DNA of 64,000 nucleotides from Micropruina sp. (GTDB lineage Bacteria; Actinomycetota; Actinomycetes; Propionibacteriales; Propionibacteriaceae): contig JADJVZ010000012.1 of assembly GCA_016716635.1 (NCBI GenBank), positions 310,001 to 374,000 of the forward strand. Direction: 5' to 3'. The position numbers were made by a program, and so were the translations under genes. Below the pieces are notes generated by a model. That model was not told where the DNA came from, searched no databases, and saw only the letters and a program-made list of their open reading frames with translations. Position 1 is the stretch's first letter; each line of letters starts with the position of its first letter. Shown piece after piece: positions 36,202 to 42,747 of this stretch.

Positions 36202-36527
36202 CAGTTCGTCTCCCCGGCGAAATACTTAGCCGCCGCCCTCAGAATGTCCCGCTCGGTGTTCAACCGACGCTCCGATTCTTCCAACGTCTTCACCCGGGCC
36301 CGGAGCCGGACCACCTCCTGTTCAGGTGATTCCTCCGCTGGTGGAGGCGTCGATGGCGGCCGTGACACTCCCCGAATCGGTACCCCCGCGGCCTTCACCC
36401 ACCCAGACAAGGTCGCGTCCAAAATCCCCAGATCCGCCGCGATCCCGGCGATCGAGGACGACTCCATCGACCGATACAACTCCACCGCGTCCCGGCGGAA
36501 CTCCTCCGAATACGTCTTCCTAGGCAT
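36198..36527 (-). CDS. IS3-family transposase, OrfA
   Basis: 109 residues from ATG 36527. Helix-turn-helix of the HTH_Tnp_1 type (KTYSEEFRRDAVELYRSMESSSIAGIAADLGILDATLSGWVKAAG) followed by a coiled coil (VVRLRARVKTLEESERRLNTERDILRAAAKYF), the usual OrfA layout. It binds the IS ends and regulates transposition. An in-frame extension to 36632 leaves the IS and was rejected. Confidence 0.88.
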   Translation of the reverse strand: MPRKTYSEEFRRDAVELYRSMESSSIAGIAADLGILDATLSGWVKAAGVPIRGVSRPPSTPPPAEESPEQEVVRLRARVKTLEESERRLNTERDILRAAAKYFAGETNW

Positions 36528-36691
36528 AACTGAATCTTCTCGCTTCCTCCAGACCGAAGCCCGGCTTTCAGCGTGTCCACTCAGAGGGGTCAAGGCCCCC
36601 ATGCCCCTCAGTAGCCGCCATGGAACTGACATCCACGCCGTCGCCTCACGGGCATGTCTTGGTCACGGCCGCAGGGCGGGAGGGTGGGAAT

Positions 36692-36790
36692 CGGGGTGCC
36701 GTCGCCACGATCGGCGTCCGGTTTCGGGGTGCCGTCGCCACGATCGGCGTCCGGTTTCGGGGTGCCGTCGCCACGATCAGTGTCCGGTTT
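36692..36790 (+). repeat. Three tandem 33-bp units
   Basis: CGGGGTGCCGTCGCCACGAT plus 13 further bases repeats at 36692, 36725 and 36758, then CGGGGTGCCCCG begins at 36791. It expands the conserved lead-in of the cloverleaf unit. Confidence 0.8.
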
Positions 36791-36831
36791 CGGGGTGCCC
36801 CGCTGCCCATTGTTCGACGCCCACCCCGCCC

Positions 36832-36883
36832 GTCAAGGGCGCCTGACGGCGTCCCTCCGGGATGGGCTTCGCCCACCCTTGAC
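36832..36883 (+). repeat. Cloverleaf repeat, copy C
   Basis: Stem GTCAAGGG/CCCTTGAC; hairpins CGCC-TGAC-GGCG, TCCC-TCC-GGGA and TGGGC-TTC-GCCCA. The first loop has four bases instead of three. Confidence 0.8.
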
Positions 36884-37087
36884 TGTCGGGTCCCCGGCGT
36901 CATTTCCGTCTATAGGTTCACCCCTCCGACTGGGCGACCGTGCTTTGCGCTCAAAGCGGCCCAGCCTGGAGCCCTCATGGCGCTGACGTCCACGAGAGGC
37001 ACTCAAAGGGCCGGTTCAGCCGGGACTTCCAGCCCCTACGCCGAGGCAGCCTTTCCCTCACCGCCGCCGACTCCGCCTCGCCAAACC

Positions 37088-37164
37088 TCATCCAAATCAT
37101 GCTGAATACGGCGGCTGATGCCGCCCACGAGAAGCAAGGGCCGAATTCAGCATGAGTTGGGTGG
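37088..37164. repeat. Paired ATTCAGCATGA repeats forming a long hairpin
   Basis: CATCCAAATCATGCTGAATA on the left is the near complement of GAATTCAGCATGAGTTGGGT on the right, about 33 bp apart. Confidence 0.65.
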
Positions 37165-37298
37165 GTAAACCACAGATCGGGACCACACGGACGACGCCGG
37201 AAACAGTGCCACCGCCAAAACGCCACCAACCCCATCCCTCGCGTCCACCGCGCGGCTTTCGTCCCACTCGAGGCCCTCACCCCCGCCGTTCTTGCGCC

Positions 37299-37366
37299 TA
37301 CCCTGCCGCTGACCCATCTACCCTGCCGTTGCAGCGGCAGGGTAGATGCATTTGCGGCAGGGTAGG
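37299..37366. repeat. Nested TACCCTGCCG palindromes
   Basis: GCCTACCCTGCCGC pairs with GCGGCAGGGTAGGC on the outside, and ATCTACCCTGCCG pairs with CGGCAGGGTAGAT inside. Same motif as 6001-6090. Confidence 0.7.
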
Positions 37367-37479
37367 CGCGATTTCGGCGCCCAGAGTTGGCAAACGGGAT
37401 CGACAGCCGCGACCCCCAACCTTCGGCGTTTCGTGATCACGTGGGCTCGCCTGACGCCGATGGAGCGCCGGGGCGCCGA

Positions 37480-37582
37480 CAACGAATCTGCCTCAATCGA
37501 CCGTCGGGTGACGACAGGAACATACCCCTGACAAGGCACGATGGAAATGGGACATTCGATAACGCACGCAGATTCGTTGTTG
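37480..37582 (-). repeat. ~105-bp terminal-inverted-repeat element, copy 1
   Basis: CAACGAATCTGC at the left is perfectly complemented by GCAGATTCGTTG at the right. The centre has CCCCTGACAAGG. Related to 62210-62313 and 63287-63392. Confidence 0.65.
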
Positions 37583-37771
37583 GAGACCAAGGAGTCCTTC
37601 ACGTTGGGCCCTCCGATGACCGCTGCGAACGGCGTCGCAAAACGAGCAGCGGGACACCCCTCAACAAACGCGGCACCCCGAAGAGACCCCCGCCAACGCC
37701 AACCCCGACTCGTCGTGCACACCCCTGGGGGTGAACCCATCGCTGCCCACCATGACGCCAGGGACCAGGCA

Positions 37772-37822
37772 GTCAAAGGTGGCCGCAGGCCATCCCGAAG
37801 GGACGCCGAAGGCGCCCTTGAC
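37772..37822 (-). repeat. Cloverleaf repeat, copy D (reverse orientation)
   Basis: On the minus strand: stem GTCAAGGG/CCTTTGAC (one G-T pair); hairpins CGCC-TTC-GGCG, TCCC-TTC-GGGA and TGGCC-TGC-GGCCA. Confidence 0.8.
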
Positions 37823-37983
37823 GGGCGGGATCGGCGTCACACAATGAGCAGCGGGACACCCCCTCAACAATCGCGGGCCCCCATCGGCCCCGATAGCAGT
37901 GGCCCACCTCACCAGAAAACCCCGCGAACCATCCCGATGTCGCAGCAGAACCCCGCATCACCACCCTGCGCCCCAAAACCAAC

Positions 37984-38015
37984 GAGGGCCCGGATCCGAT
38001 TGGATCCGGGCCCTC
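37984..38015 (-). terminator. Terminator hairpin after cysE
   Basis: Identical 32 bases to the hairpin after ldh (34815-34846), in the same plus-strand orientation; 18 bp past the cysE stop. Confidence 0.8.
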
Positions 38016-38032
38016 GCGGCAGAGTGCTGGGC

Positions 38033-38818
38033 TCAGCTGATGGGCTCCGTGTCGAGGGCGGGAAGCGCCTCGCGGGGGTAGCTGACCGGGCGGGCGGGGA
38101 TGCCAGCGACGGTGGTGAAGGGGGCCACGTCCTCAAGGACGACCGACCCGGCTCCAATTTTGGCGCCTTCGCCGACCGTGATGTTGCCAAGGACCTTCGC
38201 GCCGGCGCCGATCATGACGCCCTTGCGGATCTTCGGATGCCGGTCGCCGCCCACCTTGCCGGTGCCGCCGAGGGTGACCTCGTGGAGCATCGAGAAGTCG
38301 TCCTCGATGACGGCGGTTTCGCCGATCACCACCGAGGTGGCGTGGTCGAACATGATGCCCTTGCCGATGACGGCGCCCGGATGAATGTCGACCGCGAAGA
38401 CTTCGGAGATGCGGCTTTGCAGGTACAGCGCCATCGCCGGACGCCCGACCTGCCAGTAGTAATGCGCCACCCGGTAAGCCTGCAGGGCGTGGAAGCCCTT
38501 GAAGAACAGCAGCGGCACCGAATAGTTGCGGCAGGCGGGGTCGCGGCTGAGAACAGCGCGCAAGTCCTCGCGGATAGCGAGCCCGATCCACGGATCGGAG
38601 TCGAACGCCTCAAGAATCAGGCTGCGCAGGCTCATGGACGGCAAGGTTTCGCTGCCCAGCTTGGCGGCGAGGATGTACGACAACGACCCTTCGAGGCGGT
38701 CGTGGGCCAGCACGGAAGTGTGCAGGAAGCTGGCGAGCGCCGGTTCGGCGAGCGCGTCCCGTTCGGCTTCTGCACGCATCAGCGTCCAGATTTCGTCGCG
38801 GTTGGTAGGCATGGTCAT
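38033..38818 (-). CDS. cysE: Serine O-acetyltransferase
   Basis: 261 residues from ATG 38818 (ATG 38812 is also possible; GAGGA lies just upstream). N-terminal SATase helical domain (EIWTLMRAEAERDALAEPALASFLHTSVLAHDRLEGSLSYILAAKL, RDPACRNYSVPLLFFKGFHALQAYRVAHYYW), then the left-handed beta-helix of hexapeptide repeats (IHPGAVIGKGIMFDHATSVVIGETAVIEDDFSMLHEVTLGGTGKVGGDRHPKI). The catalytic Asp-His pairs are present. Acetylates serine for cysteine synthesis; the C-terminal tail that enters the cysteine synthase site ends in Ile-Ser. It follows cysK. Confidence 0.95.
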   Translation of the reverse strand: MTMPTNRDEIWTLMRAEAERDALAEPALASFLHTSVLAHDRLEGSLSYILAAKLGSETLPSMSLRSLILEAFDSDPWIGLAIREDLRAVLSRDPACRNYSVPLLFFKGFHALQAYRVAHYYWQVGRPAMALYLQSRISEVFAVDIHPGAVIGKGIMFDHATSVVIGETAVIEDDFSMLHEVTLGGTGKVGGDRHPKIRKGVMIGAGAKVLGNITVGEGAKIGAGSVVLEDVAPFTTVAGIPARPVSYPREALPALDTEPIS

Positions 38819-38856
38819 CGAGTCCTCAACGTCCGAGCGCGGGGTGATGTTCCCGT

Positions 38857-38880
38857 CCCCGGGCCGCAACGGGCCCGGGG
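38857..38880 (-). terminator. Intra-operon hairpin between cysK and cysE
   Basis: CCCCGGGCC and GGCCCGGGG form a 9-bp GC stem with loop GCAACG in the 166-bp gap; it probably lowers cysE relative to cysK. Confidence 0.5.
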
Positions 38881-38984
38881 CAGGGTGGGGCGTGCTCTGG
38901 GGAGCCTGCTGGACAATCCTGTCCCGGCTGTGGCGCACCCGGACGGGCACGCCCTCGCTCGGAACAGCAACGTCCCGCACACTC

Positions 38985-39917
38985 CTAGTCGAGCAGGTCT
39001 TGGTACAGAACCGAGGAGAGGTAACGCTCCCCGAAGGACGGGATGATCACGACGATCAGCTTGCCGGCGTTCTCCGGACGGACGGCGAGCTCACCCGCCG
39101 CGGCCAGGGCGGCTCCGGAGGAGATGCCGACGAGCAGCCCCTCCTCCTGGGCGGCGCGACGGGCGAACGTCACGGCCGTCTCCGAGTTCTGCGGCAGCAC
39201 TTCGTCGATGACGGAGCGGTCGAGGATCTCGGGGATGAAGTTAGCCCCGATGCCCTGGATCTTGTGCGGGCCGGGCGTTCCGCCGGAGAGCAGCGGCGAC
39301 TCGGCCGGCTCGACAGCCACGATCTTCACCGACGGCTTGCGCTCCTTGAGCACCTGGCCGACGCCGGTGATGGTGCCGCCGGTGCCGACGCCCGCCACCA
39401 CGATGTCGACCGCGCCGTCGGTGTCGGCCCAGATCTCCTCGGCGGTGGTCTTGCGGTGGATGGCCGGGTTGGCCTCGTTCTCGAACTGGCGGGCCAGGAT
39501 CGAGCCCGGGGTGTTGGCGGCGATCTCGTTGGCCTTGTTGACCGCGCCCTTCATGCCCTCGGAGCCGGGGGTCAAGATGAGCTCGGCGCCGAAGGCCCGC
39601 AGCAGGGCGCGACGCTCCTTGGACATGGTCTCGGGCATCGCCAGGATGACCTTGTACCCGCGGGCGGCGCCCACCATGGCCAGCGCGATGCCGGTATTAC
39701 CGGAGGTGGCCTCGACGATGGTCCCGCCGGGCTTGAGGTCTCCGGAAGCCTCAGCGGCGTCCACGATGGCCACGCCGATGCGGTCCTTGACCGAGTTGGC
39801 GGGGTTGTAGAACTCCAGCTTGGCGACGACGGTGGCGACCGACCCCGGGAAGAGGCGGTTGACGCGCACGAGCGGCGTGCGTCCGATCAACTCGGTGGCG
39901 TCTGCGTAGATGGTCAT
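38985..39917 (-). CDS. cysK: Cysteine synthase A (O-acetylserine sulfhydrylase)
   Basis: 310 residues. The PLP lysine lies in NPANSVKDRIG, the substrate loop is EATSGNTGIALAM, and the phosphate loop is VGTGGTITGVGQVL. Converts O-acetylserine and sulfide to cysteine; works with CysE, encoded downstream. Upstream on the same strand is a leaderless cysteine-rich short ORF with overlapping hairpins, which points to cysteine-dependent attenuation of the whole operon. ATG 39917 follows AAGGACCG. Confidence 0.95.
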   Translation of the reverse strand: MTIYADATELIGRTPLVRVNRLFPGSVATVVAKLEFYNPANSVKDRIGVAIVDAAEASGDLKPGGTIVEATSGNTGIALAMVGAARGYKVILAMPETMSKERRALLRAFGAELILTPGSEGMKGAVNKANEIAANTPGSILARQFENEANPAIHRKTTAEEIWADTDGAVDIVVAGVGTGGTITGVGQVLKERKPSVKIVAVEPAESPLLSGGTPGPHKIQGIGANFIPEILDRSVIDEVLPQNSETAVTFARRAAQEEGLLVGISSGAALAAAGELAVRPENAGKLIVVIIPSFGERYLSSVLYQDLLD

Positions 39918-39975
39918 GGGCGGTCCTTCACGGGTGGTTGGGTCTGGTTTCAGGTCTTGGGTGTCTGGTCAGGGT

Positions 39976-40071
39976 CTGACAGCACGTCCTGTGGCGGACC
40001 GCCACGCGGCTCAACTCGCGTGTGACCGCCGCACGTCGGGCGATCAGGGTGGCGCTGTCAGTGACGACAGC
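39976..40071 (-). promoter_or_regulatory. Candidate cysteine attenuator
   Basis: On the minus strand, segment 1 GCTGTC (40066-40071) overlaps the Cys-Cys codons. Segment 2 CTGACAGC (40054-40061) follows the leader stop. Segment 3 GCTGTCAG (39976-39983) lies near cysK. Segment 2 can pair with 1 or with 3 but not both. A TGGCGG/CCGCCA hairpin lies between 2 and 3. Confidence 0.55.
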
Positions 40072-40126
40072 ACATGCACAGGCAGAGCCGCGGCATGGCG
40101 CCGGGCATCGAAACGCAGGTGTGCAT
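40058..40126 (-). CDS. Leaderless cysteine-rich leader peptide of the cysK operon
   Basis: 22 residues beginning MHTCVSMPG and ending RLCLCMCCRH: five cysteines, four of them within the last eight residues (Cys15, 17, 19 and 20 of the 22). The ATG at 40126 is 7 nt after TACCGT; an in-frame ATG at 40132 would be too close to it. Polycysteine leaderless short ORFs are known as cysteine-responsive attenuators before sulfur genes in mycobacteria. Ribosome slowing at the Cys codons when cysteine is scarce would change downstream RNA pairing. Function here is inferred from position and composition. Confidence 0.7.
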   Translation of the reverse strand: MHTCVSMPGAMPRLCLCMCCRH

Positions 40127-40133
40127 GGCCATG

Positions 40134-40163
40134 ACGGTAGCCGCCCGCCCGACGATTTCACAA
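40134..40163 (-). promoter_or_regulatory. Promoter of the cysK leader
   Basis: -35 TTGTGA (40158-40163), 18-bp spacer, -10 TACCGT (40134-40139), placing the transcription start at the leader ATG. Confidence 0.55.
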
Positions 40164-40290
40164 GTGCGGGGTTGCGAAAATATCCACAAAGTGAGACGGA
40201 GGGGAGCCCTCCGATGAGAGGCGGGGCTTCGCACGTGTCGTCACCATGCATCGCGAACGTGTCACTACCAGGTGCCAGAATCGATTCATC

Positions 40291-41358
40291 ATGGACGACC
40301 TGCTCGACCTCGTGCTCTCGGGAGCCCCCCTGGACACCGCCATGGCGAAGGTCCGGGCGACGCTGCACCGTGGCGATCGGAGTCTCGTGGCCCGTGCAGA
40401 AACGCTGGTCCGCCAGGACCCCGGCATGCTCGACGCGGGGCTGCTCAGCGTCGACGGCGTGACCTATCGGACGGGTTCCTTCGCGGCGCCCTCCATCGCC
40501 GACCTCACCCAGGCATGTCAGGCACTGCGCGGCGTCGGATCCTCGCGCCTGTCCTACCTCACCGGTGCTGGCCTGCTCAGCGACATCGGTGCACTGCAAG
40601 CGTTCGCGTCACACGGCACCACGTTCCAGGTGGCCTCGCAGTTCAACTGCCTTGAGTCCCCAACGTCCGCCTGGTTGGTGCCGGTGGCCGACTACCTGCA
40701 CGACCCCACCCAGGGCCCCCGCGCCGCAGTGTCGGCGTTCCCTGCCGCGCTGCTGCGCCACTACGCCGCCCCGGGGCCGGACGGACGCTTCACACAGGCC
40801 ACCAACGCCCCCCAACTCGACCTGCTGGCCGACGTGTGCCCCGGACGCGTGCGCAACGGCTACCTCACCTTCCGAGACGCCGCGGCGGCGCGCGACCTGG
40901 CCGCCGCCTTGGACGCTCGTCCGGACGCCCTCCAAGTCGGGGTGGCCACGGACGCCGAGGTCGTGTTAGGCGCCGACTGGGACGGCGCTGTGGCAGGGAC
41001 GCCCCTCATCACTCAGGTCTTCACCTCGACGGTGGCGGGCGGAATGTACAGCGACACGCCCCTCACCGGCGCCGCCCTGGACGCCTGCCGCGCCCTGCTC
41101 CGGGGCGCCTACCTGGGCACGCTGCTGGCGGCCGCGAGCGCCGGGCGTCCACGGGTGGTGCTGACGCTGATCGGCGGCGGGGTCTTCGGCAACCCTGTCG
41201 CCGCGATCGTGGACGCCATCGCTTGGGCCTTCGATCAGACCGCCGACCTGGGGCTGGACGTCATCCTCAACGCCCGGCAGGTGATCCCGGAGCAACTGGG
41301 CCCACTGGCCGACCGCGTCCACGACAGCGGGGGTGTGGTTCGCCACCTGGCCGGGTAG
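40291..41358 (+). CDS. Unknown protein, distantly macro-domain-like
   Basis: 355 residues from ATG 40291. I do not recognise a named family with certainty. Residues 1-60 are helical. Then FQVASQFNCLE, DPTQGPRAAVSAFPAALLRHY and VVLTLIGGGVFGNPVAAIVDAI occur in the order of the strands and the glycine-rich ADP-ribose loop of macro/PARG-type domains, so binding of ADP-ribose or a related nucleotide is a reasonable guess. No signal peptide. Stands alone between the divergent cys leader and the antiporter. An upstream extension to 40246 is possible. Confidence 0.55.
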   Translation: MDDLLDLVLSGAPLDTAMAKVRATLHRGDRSLVARAETLVRQDPGMLDAGLLSVDGVTYRTGSFAAPSIADLTQACQALRGVGSSRLSYLTGAGLLSDIGALQAFASHGTTFQVASQFNCLESPTSAWLVPVADYLHDPTQGPRAAVSAFPAALLRHYAAPGPDGRFTQATNAPQLDLLADVCPGRVRNGYLTFRDAAAARDLAAALDARPDALQVGVATDAEVVLGADWDGAVAGTPLITQVFTSTVAGGMYSDTPLTGAALDACRALLRGAYLGTLLAAASAGRPRVVLTLIGGGVFGNPVAAIVDAIAWAFDQTADLGLDVILNARQVIPEQLGPLADRVHDSGGVVRHLAG

Positions 41359-41490
41359 GCAGGGGCGTAGCTGGTGGTCCTCAGAATGGTCCCCGCCGCG
41401 GCTATCCCGGCAGCCCGGATTGGGGCCATGATGGGCCTCTGACAAGCCAAGGGAAAATGTGATGAGCCGCAAGGAAGCCCCCCGACTGAG

Positions 41491-42684
41491 ATGAACTTCG
41501 CAGTCCTGGTGCTGATCTGCGCCACCGCGCTGGCCGGTCCGCTGCTGAGCTTGCAGCGGTTCGCCAAGATCCCGGTCGTCATCGGGGAGTTGCTGGTGGG
41601 TTTGCTGCTGGGCGCCTCCGGATTCAACTTGGTCAGCGCCAAAGACCCCACCTTTTCATTCCTTGCCGACATGGGCTTCGCCCTGGTGATGTTCGTGGCC
41701 GGCAGCCACGTCCCGTTGCGCGACCCGGCGCTGCGTTCGGGGGCCGCCCGCGGCATCGGACGCGCGCTGCTGATCGGCGTCTTGTCCGCCGCCGCCGGGC
41801 TTGGCCTGGACGCGGCCTTCCACACCGGCCACGGCATGATCTACGCCGTTCTCATCGCCTCAAGTTCGGCGTCGGTGATCCTGCCGTCGTTGTCCGGGGA
41901 GCCCATGACCGGGCGCCCGATGGTTGAGATGCTGCCCCAGATCGCCCTTGCGGACGCCGCCTGCATCGTGGTCGTGCCGTTCGTCATCGACCCGGCCAAC
42001 GTCGGACGCGCGGCCCTTGGTGCGCTGCTCATCGTCGTCCTCGGGGCCGCCGCCTTCGCACTGTTCAACTGGGCCGAAAAGACGGGGCGGCGGCACAAGC
42101 TCCATGAGGTCTCGGAAGAGCGCGGATTGGCCCTGGAACTGCGTCTGACTCTGATCCTGCTGTTCGGCCTGTCGGCAGTGGCCCAATCGATGCACGTCTC
42201 GTTCATGTTGGCCGGGTTCGTGAGCGGTCTCGTCGTAGCCGGGATCGGCAAGCCGAGGCGCCTGTCGAATCAGACCTTCGCGCTCACCGAGGGGTTGTTC
42301 GGCCCGATCTTCTTCGTGTGGCTTGGCTCCTCGCTCGACCTGCGCGCCCTGGCCTCCAATCCGCAGTCCATCCTGCTCGGGGTGGCACTGGGGGTCGTGG
42401 CGATCCTCGTCCACGGGCTGATGGTGCTCACCAAACAGCCGCTGCCGGTGGCCGTCATCACCGCGGCGCAACTCGGGGTGCCGGTCGCCGCCGCCACCCT
42501 GGGCAACCAGTTGGGGATCCTCCATGCCGGCGAGGACACTGCCATGCTGCTAGGGGCCGTGGTCACCCTCGCCGCCTCCACTGCGGTCAGCGGCGCGGTG
42601 TCGAAGATTGCCGAGGTATCCGCGAAGCCTGGGGCCGCCATGGCGTCCGGCTTGCCCCCACGGCCCGTCGGTTCAGGGACATGA
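41491..42684 (+). CDS. Cation/proton antiporter (CPA2, KefB-like)
   Basis: 397 residues, about twelve transmembrane helices and no C-terminal TrkA-N domain. FAKIPVVIGELLVGLLLGASGFN is the family's first signature; the core helices follow with VILPSL and QIALADAACIVVVPF, carrying an Asp at the ion-site position. Exchanges Na+ or K+ for H+. ATG 41491 is at the first transmembrane helix. Confidence 0.85.
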   Translation: MNFAVLVLICATALAGPLLSLQRFAKIPVVIGELLVGLLLGASGFNLVSAKDPTFSFLADMGFALVMFVAGSHVPLRDPALRSGAARGIGRALLIGVLSAAAGLGLDAAFHTGHGMIYAVLIASSSASVILPSLSGEPMTGRPMVEMLPQIALADAACIVVVPFVIDPANVGRAALGALLIVVLGAAAFALFNWAEKTGRRHKLHEVSEERGLALELRLTLILLFGLSAVAQSMHVSFMLAGFVSGLVVAGIGKPRRLSNQTFALTEGLFGPIFFVWLGSSLDLRALASNPQSILLGVALGVVAILVHGLMVLTKQPLPVAVITAAQLGVPVAAATLGNQLGILHAGEDTAMLLGAVVTLAASTAVSGAVSKIAEVSAKPGAAMASGLPPRPVGSGT

Positions 42685-42747
42685 CCATCCCGGCGACCCC
42701 CTAGGCGTGGGACCAACCGGCGGGGTCCGTCCACCGCGGCCCGCCGG

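Larger units (their letters stand above)
35263..36601 (-). mobile_element. IS3-family insertion sequence
   Basis: About 1.34 kb with two overlapping minus-strand frames. Terminal inverted repeats: left GGGGCTTAACCCCTTCTGG followed by TGGACAC; right end (complement) GGGGCCTTGACCCCTCTGAG followed by TGGACAC. It sits inside a 75-bp repeat. A target duplication is not clear; the ends are placed to within a few bases. Both frames look intact, so it may be active. Confidence 0.85.
35255..36665 (+). repeat. 75-bp inverted-arm repeat, copy 4, split by an insertion sequence
   Basis: TGACCGAA at 35255-35262 continues as CATGCCCCTCA from 36600 and ends at 36665. Removing the IS restores 74 of the 75 bp seen in other copies. 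Confidence 0.75.
36884..37983. other. Gene-free part of the repeat island
   Basis: About 1.1 kb with no gene I can support. It holds the paired ATTCAGCATGA hairpin, a TACCCTGCCG cluster, one ~103-bp inverted-repeat element and cloverleaf copy D. Near 36920-37005 and 37631-37670 there are decayed pieces of the 75-bp and cloverleaf lead-in repeats. Confidence 0.6.

Noticed and set aside
25895..37822. CRISPR array
   Set aside because: Repeats are not regularly spaced, occur in both orientations kilobases apart, have no spacers, and no cas genes are present.
37541..39046. 501-codon plus-strand frame across the repeat island and cysE
   Set aside because: Runs through cloverleaf repeat, terminator and antisense cysE; no protein-like features.
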